A stretch of 36,853 bases of DNA from Pseudomonas sp. GM21 (GTDB taxonomy: Bacteria; Pseudomonadota; Gammaproteobacteria; Pseudomonadales; Pseudomonadaceae). Below, one piece after another: positions 1-9,074 of the stretch. The DNA lies in contig NZ_AKJS01000077.1 in NCBI RefSeq assembly GCF_000282215.1, positions 1-36,853 on the forward strand, given 5' to 3'. The position numbers and the translations under genes were made by a program. Within the stretch, counting starts at the first letter, position 1. Each line of letters begins with the position of its first letter. The notes below the pieces were generated by a model. The model worked only from the letters and a program-made list of their open reading frames with translations. It was not told the origin of the DNA and did not search any database.

Positions 1-124
1 GCGTGTTTTCACACAGTCTGTTCGGCGGGTTTTTTTACGCCTCCTGAAACACATTGAGGTCATTTGCGCCGCATCGAACGCCCAGTGTTGACTAAGGTTC
101 AAGCATTGCGAGGGAGCGTGCTAC

Positions 125-1339
125 ATGACAGTCGTTGATTTACCCGCTGCACCGAGAGTGCTGATTGCCGAGGCCGACCCTTGGTCCCGAGACTTGCTCA
201 AGCAGGTGCTGTTGAATGTGCGCTGCGACGCTCGGCTCGACCTGTGCGCCGATGGTCAGCAGGCAATCGACAGGCTTGCGGAGGTTCCTTACGACCTGGC
301 GATCGTTGACTGGGAGTTGCCCGGTGTCGATGGCTTGAATGTTTTGCGCAACGTGCGCCAGCGCAGGCGCAATCCACCGCTGCCGTTCATTCTGATGAGC
401 AGCCGCAACGACAGTGCCAGCGTGCGCGAAGCTTTACCTCTGGCGCCCACGGCGTACCTGACCAAACCCCTGAACATGGAAAACCTGACCCAGCGTCTGC
501 AGGAATTGCTGTTGAACGCGGGTGAGGAGGTTTTCTGCGAGGTACCGACATTGGCGCCGGGCATGAAGTTGTGGGTGTATCTGGAACGTCGTCGAGAGTT
601 GACCGAGGGTGCACCGTTGATGACTGACGTGCAGCTCGCGGTCCAGCGCAGCCTCAATCCCGGCAGTCTCGATCTGAAGCGGCTGGAAGACGAAATTCGC
701 ACCGATCCACAGATAACTGCTGTGCTGATCGCTGCCGCGAACAGCGCGGGGCATCACATTGGCGATCCTGTGCAGACCCTGTCTCAGGCTTTGCATCGCT
801 TGGGCTCAGGGCAAAGCATGAACCTGATTCTGGGGTTGGCACTCAAGCGCAGTGCCCGGCTTGAAGATCCGTTCCTGGCGGACTATGCCGAGCGCTATTG
901 GGAGCTGTCGCTGCACACCGCCGAGTACGCCCGCACGTTGGCGCGTTTGCTGGATCTTGAACAAGAGCGCTGTTACTGCGCGGGAATGCTGCATCGTCTC
1001 GGCGATCTGGCAATGCTGCGGTGTTTGCAAGAGTGGAAGCAGGCCGGGGGGGAGCTGGATGAGTGGGAGGAGGTGGGGCATGCGCTCGCCGAGTTCGGTG
1101 CTGCCTACGGTTCTGCGTTGCGCACGCGTTGGCGTCTGCCGCTGGAGCTGCGAGAGCTGATTGCAGCGGTCTATCAGCTCGGTGGCGGGGTTTACTCCCG
1201 CGAAGCGCTGGTGATGAACATGGCGGCACATTTGGCGCGTCTGAGCGAGCATGAGGGCGTTGAAGAGTTGGCGAGAAGCCGGACGGCGCGGCTGCTCAAG
1301 ATCGGCTTGCCGGAACTGATGCGTTTGCGCAAAAAGTAG
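125..1339 (+). CDS. Response regulator with HDOD output domain
   Basis: The 404-residue protein starts with a receiver domain (about residues 10-125). The acidic pair is E16/D18, the likely phosphorylated residue is D62 in VDWELPGVDG, and the conserved lysine is in YLTKP. After a linker comes an HDOD domain (about 160-370), a domain related to HD hydrolases but usually without metal-binding catalysis. Proteins of this design relay a phosphorylation signal to cyclic-di-GMP or motility circuits; the exact target cannot be told here. No histidine kinase is adjacent. A GGGAG box precedes the ATG. The gene converges on the diguanylate cyclase gene, with a hairpin between them. Confidence in the domain call is high and in the role low. 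Confidence 0.9.
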   Translation: MTVVDLPAAPRVLIAEADPWSRDLLKQVLLNVRCDARLDLCADGQQAIDRLAEVPYDLAIVDWELPGVDGLNVLRNVRQRRRNPPLPFILMSSRNDSASVREALPLAPTAYLTKPLNMENLTQRLQELLLNAGEEVFCEVPTLAPGMKLWVYLERRRELTEGAPLMTDVQLAVQRSLNPGSLDLKRLEDEIRTDPQITAVLIAAANSAGHHIGDPVQTLSQALHRLGSGQSMNLILGLALKRSARLEDPFLADYAERYWELSLHTAEYARTLARLLDLEQERCYCAGMLHRLGDLAMLRCLQEWKQAGGELDEWEEVGHALAEFGAAYGSALRTRWRLPLELRELIAAVYQLGGGVYSREALVMNMAAHLARLSEHEGVEELARSRTARLLKIGLPELMRLRKK

Positions 1340-1350
1340 GCCTGCCGAAT

Positions 1351-1383
1351 ACCCCTGTGGAGCAGGCTTACTCCCACAGGGGT
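1351..1383. terminator. Hairpin between convergent genes
   Basis: ACCCCTGTGG and CCACAGGGGT form a perfect 10-bp stem between the stops of the HDOD and diguanylate cyclase genes. The loop carries GAGCAGGCTTACTCC, a degenerate REP core. It probably terminates or protects transcripts from both sides, although no T-run follows. Confidence 0.5.
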
Positions 1384-1397
1384 TAGGTGTTGGACCA

Positions 1398-2387
1398 TTA
1401 AGCGCAGATGATCCGGTTCTTGCCCTGCCGCTTGGCTTCATACATCGCCGCATCCGCGCGGGCGAACAGGCGGTCGAGGCTTTCGTCTTCCTCGGTGAGG
1501 TTGGTCAAGCCTTGGCTGACGGTGATGCCGAAAGTCTGGTTGTCGTGGCTGAAGCTCAATTGCTGTATTTGCCGTTGCAGGCGCTCGGCCACTTGCATGG
1601 CCATGTCGGGGGCGCAGCCGGGAAATACCGCCGCGAACTCTTCACCGCCGATGCGACCGAACACATCCCCACGACGTAATGCATGGCGACCGCTCTCTGC
1701 GATCTGTTGCAGCACTGTGTCACCTTGCGGGTGGCCGTACGTGTCGTTAATCACCTTGAAATCATCGATGTCCAGGAGCAGGAATGCGAGTGGCACACCT
1801 TGCTTGCGTGCCTGTGCAAATTCGCGTTGAGCGCATTCGAAAAAGTGCCGGCGATTGCTGCTTTGAGTCAGCACGTCGGTGGTGGCCAGGCGTTGCAGCT
1901 CGGCTTCCGTGCGCTTCTTTTCGGTGATGTCTTCAGCAATGCCGACAATGATCAGTGGTTGACCGGGCTCGGCCTGACGGTTGATGAAGCATTTGTCGCT
2001 GATCCAACGTACTTGGCCATCGGCATTGATGATGCGGTATTCGCGATCTTCGACCGCGCCTTTGACCAGTACTTCGGCCAGGCTGCGTTCGGCATAGTCC
2101 AGATCGTCGGGGTAAATGCTGTCACGCCATTCGTTGTAGTCGGACAGTAAGCTGGCGGTGGTACGACCGAAAATCCGCTCATAGGCCGGACTGACGTAAA
2201 GCACCTGGCGGGTTTCCCAATTGAATGCCCAAAGCACCGCGTTGACGCTCACCAGCAGCGAACTGAACAGCTGTTCACGCTCACTCAGGCGCGCCACTTC
2301 GCTTTGTGCATGCATCAGCGCCATCAAGGTCTGAGCGGTGTCGGGTAACGGAAGAAGGGATGAGTCGTGCAGGTTTTTGGAGGCCAT
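1398..2387 (-). CDS. PAS-domain diguanylate cyclase
   Basis: The protein has 329 residues from the chosen ATG. An upstream in-frame start would add 19 residues but lacks the family look, so MASKNLHD is preferred. A PAS domain (about 45-160) precedes a GGDEF-family domain whose signature is GGEEF in GRIGGEEF, an active variant. An RxxD inhibitory site (RRGD) lies five residues before the signature, so product feedback by cyclic-di-GMP is expected. No membrane segment is visible, so the enzyme should be cytoplasmic and respond through PAS. It makes cyclic-di-GMP from two GTP. From memory a similar cyclase (PA0290) sits near desA in P. aeruginosa. Confidence 0.9.
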   Translation of the reverse strand: MASKNLHDSSLLPLPDTAQTLMALMHAQSEVARLSEREQLFSSLLVSVNAVLWAFNWETRQVLYVSPAYERIFGRTTASLLSDYNEWRDSIYPDDLDYAERSLAEVLVKGAVEDREYRIINADGQVRWISDKCFINRQAEPGQPLIIVGIAEDITEKKRTEAELQRLATTDVLTQSSNRRHFFECAQREFAQARKQGVPLAFLLLDIDDFKVINDTYGHPQGDTVLQQIAESGRHALRRGDVFGRIGGEEFAAVFPGCAPDMAMQVAERLQRQIQQLSFSHDNQTFGITVSQGLTNLTEEDESLDRLFARADAAMYEAKRQGKNRIICA

Positions 2388-2531
2388 CGGGACAAATCTC
2401 AAAGGGCATATGCCGCGTTCGAAAGCGGTGCCAACGAAGCCCACCGGGGTTGGCGAAGTGTCTTTGAGATAGGGGATCTGGAGCTAAGTTCCGAAGGGTG
2501 CGCCCGCTAGCGGGCGCACCGATCAACGGCA

Positions 2532-3716
2532 TCAGACAGCGGAAGGGCGCAGGGAGTAGGTTTTCAACTGGTCGGCGAAGTCGCGCAGGGATTGAATTCC
2601 GCTGGCTTCGGCTTCGTGTACCCAATCCTTTATGGCGGCAAGCATGTCGTGACCATTTGAGCTGGTCTTGACCCAGATCTGCTGCAAGGCCAGGCGTTTC
2701 TCGTAAATTACCTTCAGCGCCTGACTGTGTTCGAGCATGGCCTGGATGCGAATGTGGTGTTTTTCGTCCAGCAGGCTGGTTTCCCGCGAGAGCAGGCGCT
2801 TGGCACGGTGGAATTGATGGCGGACCGAGTGATCGACCTTTTCCAGCTCTTGCTTGACCAGCGGCCCGATCACCAATTTGCGGTACTGGGCCATGATCTG
2901 AAAGCGGTTGTTGAGGATCGCCATGGCGGTGTCCATGTCCAGGCTGCCTTTGCCTTCAACCCGGTGGGCAATCGGTGCAACCCGCTGGACCTTGGCCAGA
3001 CGGAAAAAACTGAAGACCTGGATCCAGGCCCAACCGAGGTCGAATTCCCACTTCTTCACCGACAATTTTGCCGAGTTAGGGTAGGTGTGATGGTTGTTAT
3101 GCAGTTCTTCACCACCGATCAGGATGCCCCAAGGCACCAGATTGGTCGCGGCATCGCGACATTCGAAGTTGCGGTAGCCGACGGCATGGCCGAGACCATT
3201 GACCACGCCTGCGGCCCACACCGGGATCCACATCATCTGGATGGCCCAGATGGTGATACCGATGGTGCCGAACAACAGCAAGTCGATGACGCCCATGATC
3301 GCGATACCCAACAGCGGGAATCGGCTGTAAAGATTGCGTTCGATCCAGTCTTCAGGGCAGTTCTTGCCGTAGATGCGCAGGGTTTCCGGGTTTTCCGCTT
3401 CGGCACGGTACAACTCGGCGCCTTTGCGCAGAACGGTGGAAAGCCCCTTGATGACCGGGCTGTGCGGGTCATCGACGGTTTCGCATTTGGCGTGATGCTT
3501 GCGGTGGATAGCGGTCCACTCGCGGGTGTTCTGTGCCGTGGTGAGCCACAGCCAGAAGCGGAAGAAATGTTTCAGGCCAGCATTGAGCTCAAGCGAGCGA
3601 TGGGCTGAGTAACGATGCAAATAGACCGTGACGCCAATGATCGTGACATGGGTCATCAGCAGGGTGACTGCCACCAGTGACCAGGGCGACAAGCCGAGTA
3701 AACCTTCGTACCACAT
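2532..3716 (-). CDS. desA: Acyl-lipid delta-9 fatty acid desaturase, DesA-like
   Basis: This integral membrane di-iron desaturase introduces a double bond into saturated acyl chains, which adjusts membrane fluidity. From MWYEGLLG it is 394 residues, the length I remember for P. aeruginosa DesA; an ATG 19 codons upstream is less likely. The three histidine boxes are HRYSAH, HRKHH and HNNHH, with hydrophobic segments before and between them. The C-terminal third (about 270-394) is hydrophilic and helical, beyond the core desaturase fold. The gene is divergent from the GGDEF-EAL gene, as in P. aeruginosa PA0285/PA0286. Oxygen and an electron donor are needed, but no reductase is adjacent. Confidence 0.9.
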   Translation of the reverse strand: MWYEGLLGLSPWSLVAVTLLMTHVTIIGVTVYLHRYSAHRSLELNAGLKHFFRFWLWLTTAQNTREWTAIHRKHHAKCETVDDPHSPVIKGLSTVLRKGAELYRAEAENPETLRIYGKNCPEDWIERNLYSRFPLLGIAIMGVIDLLLFGTIGITIWAIQMMWIPVWAAGVVNGLGHAVGYRNFECRDAATNLVPWGILIGGEELHNNHHTYPNSAKLSVKKWEFDLGWAWIQVFSFFRLAKVQRVAPIAHRVEGKGSLDMDTAMAILNNRFQIMAQYRKLVIGPLVKQELEKVDHSVRHQFHRAKRLLSRETSLLDEKHHIRIQAMLEHSQALKVIYEKRLALQQIWVKTSSNGHDMLAAIKDWVHEAEASGIQSLRDFADQLKTYSLRPSAV

Positions 3717-3851
3717 AGGCTGTAGGGCCCCCGATAAAGAAAAAAATAGCCGTTGCATTATCACTAAGCCCACGGATAAAACCAGTCGCCCTTTCGGATA
3801 AGAGTGGCTGGATGTGTCATTAACCTATAATTCCAACCTTTTTGTAGGGAC

Positions 3852-5783
3852 ATGGACGGCCGAATGTCTGCCACCTATCGCAATGCCTTGCTTGCAGCGC
3901 TGCTTTATCTGTTGATTTCAGTCGCCTGGATGGAGTTCAGCGGCTATTTATTGAACAGTTTCTTCGATAGTTCTGCCGAGCTATTGCGCTGGCAACTGAT
4001 CAACGGCTATTCCTGGATGGTGCTCAGCGCCGGTTTGATCTTCATTGCCCGGGCCCGACTGTTCCAGTGCCTGGGGATCGGCGCCAAACTGCGCGAGCGT
4101 CAGGCCGACCGCGAGTATCTGCGTCAGGCGGCCGTGGTGTTCGATTGCACCCGTGAGGGCGTATTGGTCACCGATAGCAACGGATTGATTGTCCATGTGA
4201 ACCGGGCCTTCATGGCGATCACCGGTTATCGGCGAGATGAGGTGCTGGGACAGCAACCCAGACTGTTCAAATCCGGCCATCATCCGTCGGCGTTCTACCG
4301 AGCGATGTTTGCGACACTCAACAGTACCGGCGAATGGAGCGGGGAAATCTGGAATCGCCGCAAAAACGGCGAAATTTATCCGCAATGGCAAACCATCCGC
4401 ATCATTCATGACGATCAAGGCCGAAGAAGCCAATACGTGGCGGTGTTTTCCGACATCAGTGCGATCAAAAACTCCGAGCACGAACTCAAACACCTGGCTC
4501 ACCACGATCCGCTGACCGATTTGCCCAATCGACTGTTATTCACCGATCGCATCGAACAGGCGCTAGCGTCGGCGCAAATCCACAAGCGAGGTTGCGCGTT
4601 GCTGATGGTCGACCTCGATCACTTCAAGATGATCAACGACAGCCTTGGGCACACCGTCGGTGATCAGTTGCTCAAGGCTGTGGCCGAGCACTTGAAAACC
4701 CTGTGTGGCCCTGGCATCTCCCTGGCGCGTCTGGGGGGTGACGAGTTTGCGGTGCTTGCCGAAAATTGCCCGCAAATAGCACAAGCCGGGACGCTGGCGC
4801 AGCGGATCATCGATAGCCTGCGGGAGCCGTTCTACATCAACGCGCATCGACTGTTTATCAACACCAGTGTCGGTATCAGTCAGTTCCCCAGCGATGCCTT
4901 GAATGCCGAGCAAATGTTGCGCAATGCAGGTTCGGCATTGTCCAAGGCCAAGAATGCAGGCCCGAATGGCTACGCGCTCTACACCGAAGAATTGACGGTC
5001 CATGCCCGGCAGCGGGTAGAAATTGCTTTCGAATTGCGCCGCGCCCTGGAGCGGCAGGAGCTGCGCGTCCATTACCAACCTGTGCATGACCTCAAAACCA
5101 GTCGCCTGGTGGGCGTGGAAGCGTTGGTGCGTTGGGCGCATCCGCAGCGTGGGCTGGTGTCGCCAGCAGAGTTCATCCCCATCGCCGAGCGTACCGGTTT
5201 GATTGCCGAGATCGATGCCTGGGTCATGCAGCAGGCCTGCGAGCAAATGTGTCAGTGGCACGCCGCTGGCGTGGTGCTGTCGTTCGTTGCGGTGAATATT
5301 TCATCGCGGCTGTTTGCCCGGCGTGAGCTGTATCAGCAGGTGGCACGGGTGCTTGATGCGACGGGGCTTGATCCGGCGTATCTGGAGCTTGAAGTCACTG
5401 AGAGCGCGGTGATGGATGATCCGGAAGTGGCGCTGGAGCAGATGCATCGCTTGCGCGAGTTAGGCGTGCGGCTGGCCATTGATGATTTCGGCACGGGTTA
5501 TTCGTCGCTGCTGCGGCTCAAGCGGTTGCCTGTGCAAAAACTCAAGATCGACCAAGGGTTTGTCGCAGGCCTGCCAGGGGGTGACGATGATGCCGCCATT
5601 GTGCGGGTGATCATGGCCTTGGCGCAGAGTATGGGGATGCAGGTACAGGCTGAGGGAATCGAGTACGTCGATCAGGCCGGTTTCCTGCTGGAACATGACT
5701 GCGATCTGGGGCAAGGCTACTGGTTTGGGCGGCCGGTGCCGGCCGAGCAGTTGGATTGGATGTGCACGCCCATTATTCGCTAA
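3852..5783 (+). CDS. Membrane PAS-GGDEF-EAL cyclic-di-GMP enzyme
   Basis: The 643-residue protein has two N-terminal membrane segments (about 14-37 and 52-72), a PAS domain (about 95-205), a GGDEF domain with intact GGDEF in RLGGDEFAVL, and an EAL domain (about 390-635). The EAL catalytic set looks complete: VEALVRW, ELEVTES, DDFGTGYSS, KIDQGF and QAEGIE. No RxxD site precedes GGDEF (GPGI at that position), so product inhibition of the GGDEF half is unlikely. The likely net role is a cyclic-di-GMP phosphodiesterase tuned by PAS and GTP binding. It is the positional equivalent of P. aeruginosa PA0285. A second ATG four codons in is also possible as the start. Confidence 0.92.
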   Translation: MDGRMSATYRNALLAALLYLLISVAWMEFSGYLLNSFFDSSAELLRWQLINGYSWMVLSAGLIFIARARLFQCLGIGAKLRERQADREYLRQAAVVFDCTREGVLVTDSNGLIVHVNRAFMAITGYRRDEVLGQQPRLFKSGHHPSAFYRAMFATLNSTGEWSGEIWNRRKNGEIYPQWQTIRIIHDDQGRRSQYVAVFSDISAIKNSEHELKHLAHHDPLTDLPNRLLFTDRIEQALASAQIHKRGCALLMVDLDHFKMINDSLGHTVGDQLLKAVAEHLKTLCGPGISLARLGGDEFAVLAENCPQIAQAGTLAQRIIDSLREPFYINAHRLFINTSVGISQFPSDALNAEQMLRNAGSALSKAKNAGPNGYALYTEELTVHARQRVEIAFELRRALERQELRVHYQPVHDLKTSRLVGVEALVRWAHPQRGLVSPAEFIPIAERTGLIAEIDAWVMQQACEQMCQWHAAGVVLSFVAVNISSRLFARRELYQQVARVLDATGLDPAYLELEVTESAVMDDPEVALEQMHRLRELGVRLAIDDFGTGYSSLLRLKRLPVQKLKIDQGFVAGLPGGDDDAAIVRVIMALAQSMGMQVQAEGIEYVDQAGFLLEHDCDLGQGYWFGRPVPAEQLDWMCTPIIR

Positions 5784-5793
5784 GCCGTGCCCG

Positions 5794-5903
5794 AGCATTC
5801 CCACGCTCTGCGTGGGAATGCCGTCCTGGACGCTCTGCGTCTTCCCAAAACCATGACGCAGTGCGTCATCGGATGCGTTCCCACGCAGCGTGTGGGAATG
5901 ATC
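5794..5903. repeat. Dispersed palindromic repeat, GATCGTTCCCACGC family, copy 1
   Basis: The outer arms GCATTCCCACGC and TGTGGGAATGATC face each other around inner GACGC/GCGTC pairs. Related copies lie at 19294-19396 and 28211-28318, always at gene ends. This is a REP-type intergenic element of fluorescent pseudomonads. It may stabilise or terminate the preceding transcript. It is not a CRISPR array. Confidence 0.75.
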
Positions 5904-5923
5904 AATTTTTCAGTTATATAAAC

Positions 5924-5948
5924 ATTCTTAAATAGTCTTTTTAAGAAT
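5924..5948. promoter_or_regulatory. Inverted repeat upstream of oscA, candidate CysB-family site
   Basis: ATTCTTAAA (5924-5932) and TTTAAGAAT (5940-5948) form a perfect 9-bp inverted repeat with a 7-bp spacer, in an AT-rich stretch. It lies 14 bp before a possible -10 box TACTAT (5962-5967). The position overlaps the expected -35, which suits an activator such as the LysR-type CysB. The regulator's identity is inferred from the sulfate genes downstream. Confidence 0.6.
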
Positions 5949-6030
5949 ATCTACTCCTCACTACTATTGGTCTCACGCCGCAAGCAGTGCCGTCACTGCC
6001 AGGCAACCTCTCAGTTGAAGGAGCAGCACC

Positions 6031-6213
6031 ATGAGCGCATCCCTACGTAGTGTTGATGGCCAAGACGAAGCAACCATTTTGCGTGAGATCCAGAGCGCAT
6101 TGCGCGATCTGCGCTTTGGGGCTGTGGAGATCACTGTGCATAACGCCCAGGTCGTGCAGATCGAACGCAAAGAAAAATTTCGTTTGCAGAATCCGAGTAA
6201 CAAACCGAGCTAA
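6031..6213 (+). CDS. oscA: OscA-type sulfur starvation protein (DUF2292)
   Basis: This 60-residue protein of the YezD/DUF2292 family contains the core REIQSALRDLRFGAVEITVH followed by NAQVVQIERKEK. In Pseudomonas, oscA (organosulfur compounds A) sits directly upstream of sbp and is required for growth on organosulfur sources and for chromate tolerance. The molecular activity is unknown; the size and charge suggest a small nucleic-acid or protein binder. AAGGAG precedes the ATG. It is the first gene after the inverted repeat at 5924 and leads the sulfate operon by 69 bp, so co-transcription with sbp is likely. Confidence 0.9.
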   Translation: MSASLRSVDGQDEATILREIQSALRDLRFGAVEITVHNAQVVQIERKEKFRLQNPSNKPS

Positions 6214-6282
6214 GTAACCGGCAACCCGCTTCCAGTACCTCATAAAAAAGCCAACACAATCAGAATTCCAGGAGCTTTCACC

Positions 6283-7296
6283 ATGTCGTCAATTCGTCAT
6301 TTCGCTTTGGCCGCCCTGGCCAGTGCACTGTTTGCGGGTTCCGCGGTTGCCAAGGATTACGAGCTGCTCAATGTGTCATACGACCCGACGCGTGAGCTGT
6401 ACCAGGACTACAACGCGGAGTTCATCAAGCTCTGGCAAAAGGATCACGCCGGCGACAACGTAAAAATCCAGCAATCCCACGGTGGTTCGGGCAAACAGGC
6501 CCGTGCAGTGATCGACGGTCTTCGCGCCGACGTCGTGACCCTGGCCCTGGCCGGCGACATCGACGAAATCGCCAAGCTCGGCAAGAGCCTGCCGGCCGAC
6601 TGGCAGACACGTCTACCGGAGGCGAGCACGCCATATACCTCGACCATCGTGTTTCTGGTGCGCAAGGGCAACCCTAAAGGAATCAAGGATTGGGGTGACC
6701 TGATCAAGAACGATGTGGCGGTCATTACCCCGAACCCGAAGACCTCCGGCGGCGCACGCTGGAACTTCCTCGCGGCCTGGGCCTATGGCCTGAAAGCCAA
6801 CGGCGGTGACGAAGCCAAGGCCAAGCAATACGTACAAACCCTCTTCAAGCACGTGCCAGTGCTGGACACCGGCGCTCGCGGTTCGACCATTACCTTCGTC
6901 AACAACGGTCAGGGTGACGTGTTGCTGGCTTGGGAAAATGAGGCCTTCCTGGCGCTGAAAGAAGACGGCGGTGCCGACAAGTTCGAAATCGTCGTGCCTT
7001 CGCTGTCGATCCTTGCCGAGCCACCGGTGGCCGTGGTCGACAAGAACGCCGAGAAAAAGGGTAACGAGCAGATCGCCGATGCGTATCTCAAATACCTGTA
7101 TAGCCCGGCCGGCCAGGAAATCGCGGCGAAAAACTTCTATCGTCCACGTGACAAGGAGGTCGCCGCGAAGTACGCCAAGCAATTCCCGACCCTGGACCTT
7201 GTGACCATCGACAAGAACTTCGGCGGCTGGAAAACCGCGCAGCCGAAATTCTTCAACGACGGTGGCGTGTTCGACCAGATTTATCAGGCTCAGTAG
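6283..7296 (+). CDS. sbp: Periplasmic sulfate-binding protein
   Basis: The 337-residue protein has a signal peptide cleaved near [11 protein letters not shown]. It belongs to the Sbp/CysP family, which binds sulfate or thiosulfate and delivers it to CysTW. Family features include the start [13 protein letters not shown], the segment [13 protein letters not shown] (ligand loop) and [16 protein letters not shown]. Length is typical. AGGAG precedes the ATG. It is followed by a hairpin and then cysT, an arrangement that usually gives more binding protein than permease. Sulfate starvation control through the oscA upstream region is likely. Confidence 0.95.
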   Translation: MSSIRHFALAALASALFAGSAVAKDYELLNVSYDPTRELYQDYNAEFIKLWQKDHAGDNVKIQQSHGGSGKQARAVIDGLRADVVTLALAGDIDEIAKLGKSLPADWQTRLPEASTPYTSTIVFLVRKGNPKGIKDWGDLIKNDVAVITPNPKTSGGARWNFLAAWAYGLKANGGDEAKAKQYVQTLFKHVPVLDTGARGSTITFVNNGQGDVLLAWENEAFLALKEDGGADKFEIVVPSLSILAEPPVAVVDKNAEKKGNEQIADAYLKYLYSPAGQEIAAKNFYRPRDKEVAAKYAKQFPTLDLVTIDKNFGGWKTAQPKFFNDGGVFDQIYQAQ

Positions 7297-7316
7297 TCTT
7301 AAATAGCCATCAACGG

Positions 7317-7341
7317 GCCCCGATTTAACCGTCGGGGCTTT
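7317..7341 (+). terminator. Intercistronic hairpin between sbp and cysT
   Basis: GCCCCGA (7317-7323) and TCGGGGC (7332-7338) form a perfect 7-bp stem followed by TTTG. It is weak as a terminator, so it may act as an attenuator or as 3'-end protection that raises the sbp level relative to cysTWA. Confidence 0.6.
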
Positions 7342-7365
7342 GCGCGTTCTCAACCAAGGACTTTT

Positions 7366-8184
7366 ATGTCGCGTCGTATTTCCCCCGTCATACCCGGCTT
7401 CGGGCTGACGCTGGGTTACACCTTGGTGTACCTCAGCCTGATTGTGCTTATTCCACTGGCGGCGATGTTCGTCCATGCCGCCCAACTCACCTGGGATCAG
7501 TTCTGGGCAATTATCTCGGCGCCACGGGTGTGGGCGGCGATGAAGCTGAGCTTCGGCACGGCGCTCTATGCCGCGATCATCAACGGCATCATCGGCACGC
7601 TGCTCGCCTGGGTGCTGGTGCGCTACACCTTCCCGGGACGCAAAGTCATCGATGCAATGATCGACTTGCCCTTCGCATTGCCCACTGCGGTGGCGGGTAT
7701 TGCGCTGACTGCGTTGTACACCCCCACTGGTTTGGTGGGTCAGTTTGCAGCGGATCTGGGTTTCAAGATTGCGTACACCCCCCTCGGCATCACCCTTGCC
7801 CTCACTTTTGTGACACTTCCATTCGTAGTACGTACCGTACAGCCAGTATTGGCTGATATCCCGCGTGAAGTGGAGGAAGCGGCGGCGTGTCTCGGTGCAA
7901 AACCGCTACAGGTTTTCCGCCATATTCTGGTGCCGGCACTGCTGCCAGCCTGGCTCACCGGTTTCGCGTTGGCCTTTGCCCGCGGGGTCGGCGAGTATGG
8001 TTCGGTGATTTTCATCGCCGGCAACATGCCAATGAAAACCGAGATCCTGCCGTTGCTGATCATGGTCAAACTCGACCAGTACGATTACACCGGCGCCACG
8101 TCCATTGGTGTACTGATGCTGGTGGTTTCCTTCGTCCTGTTGCTGCTGATCAATTTGCTGCAACGTCGCATCGAAACCCCATAA
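7366..8184 (+). CDS. cysT: Sulfate/thiosulfate ABC transporter permease CysT (CysU)
   Basis: A 272-residue inner-membrane permease with about six hydrophobic segments. The cytoplasmic EAA loop that contacts the ATPase is visible as [20 protein letters not shown] (about residues 166-185). It pairs with CysW to form the channel. AAGGAC precedes the ATG, and 13 bp separate it from cysW. The length is typical of the family and no defects are visible. Confidence 0.95.
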   Translation: MSRRISPVIPGFGLTLGYTLVYLSLIVLIPLAAMFVHAAQLTWDQFWAIISAPRVWAAMKLSFGTALYAAIINGIIGTLLAWVLVRYTFPGRKVIDAMIDLPFALPTAVAGIALTALYTPTGLVGQFAADLGFKIAYTPLGITLALTFVTLPFVVRTVQPVLADIPREVEEAAACLGAKPLQVFRHILVPALLPAWLTGFALAFARGVGEYGSVIFIAGNMPMKTEILPLLIMVKLDQYDYTGATSIGVLMLVVSFVLLLLINLLQRRIETP

Positions 8185-8197
8185 GGAGGCGCGAACC

Positions 8198-9070
8198 ATG
8201 TCCCAATCGTCTATTGCTGCCGCCTCTTCGGCCAACGCCGCCCGTCGTGGCAGTGCCACCTCGCGAAGAATCCTGATCGGTCTTGGCTGGTTGATTTTTG
8301 TACTGTTCCTGGTGTTGCCGCTGTTTATCGTGGTGTCCCAGGGTTTGAAGAATGGCCTGGGGGCGTTTTTCACCGCGATCTTCGAACCTGACGCATTGTC
8401 CGCGCTGAAACTGACGGTGATCGCCGTGCTGATCTCGGTGCCGCTGAACCTGGTGTTCGGCGTCAGCGCCGCTTGGTGCGTGAGCAAGTACTCTTTCCGC
8501 GGAAAGAGCATGCTGGTAACGCTGATCGACTTGCCGTTCTCGGTATCGCCAGTGATCGCCGGTCTGGTCTATGTGCTGATGTTCGGCGCCCAAGGCTTCT
8601 TCGGGCCGTGGTTGCAGGATCACGACATCCAGATCATCTTCGCGTTGCCTGGCATCGTACTGGCGACGATTTTCGTCACCGTGCCGTTTGTGGCGCGCGA
8701 GCTGATCCCGTTGATGCAGGAACAAGGCACGCAAGAAGAAGAGGCCGCGCGCCTGCTTGGCGCCAATGGTTGGCAAATGTTCTGGCACGTCACCGTTCCC
8801 AATATCAAATGGGGCCTGATCTACGGCGTGGTGCTGTGCACTGCGCGGGCGATGGGAGAGTTCGGGGCGGTGTCGGTGGTTTCCGGGCACATTCGCGGGG
8901 TGACCAACACCTTGCCGTTGCACGTCGAGATCCTCTACAACGAATACAACCACGTGGCCGCGTTCGCTGTAGCGAGCCTGTTGCTGATCATGGCGCTCTT
9001 CATCCTGTTGCTTAAGCAGTGGAGCGAAAACCGTATTAACCGCCTGCGCGCCAGCGCCGCGGAGGAATGA
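8198..9070 (+). CDS. cysW: Sulfate/thiosulfate ABC transporter permease CysW
   Basis: A 290-residue permease with a hydrophilic Ser/Ala-rich N-terminus (about 25 residues) and six predicted membrane segments. Its EAA-type loop is [19 protein letters not shown]. It is the second half of the heterodimeric channel with CysT. A strong AAGGAGG box lies 8 bp before the ATG. The gene ends 4 bp before cysA, so translational coupling is likely. Confidence 0.95.
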   Translation: MSQSSIAAASSANAARRGSATSRRILIGLGWLIFVLFLVLPLFIVVSQGLKNGLGAFFTAIFEPDALSALKLTVIAVLISVPLNLVFGVSAAWCVSKYSFRGKSMLVTLIDLPFSVSPVIAGLVYVLMFGAQGFFGPWLQDHDIQIIFALPGIVLATIFVTVPFVARELIPLMQEQGTQEEEAARLLGANGWQMFWHVTVPNIKWGLIYGVVLCTARAMGEFGAVSVVSGHIRGVTNTLPLHVEILYNEYNHVAAFAVASLLLIMALFILLLKQWSENRINRLRASAAEE

Positions 9071-9074
9071 TTTC

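Noticed and set aside
2727..3608. 293-codon plus-strand open frame opposite desA
   Set aside because: Composition is typical of antisense translation and the desaturase histidine boxes on the minus strand are decisive.
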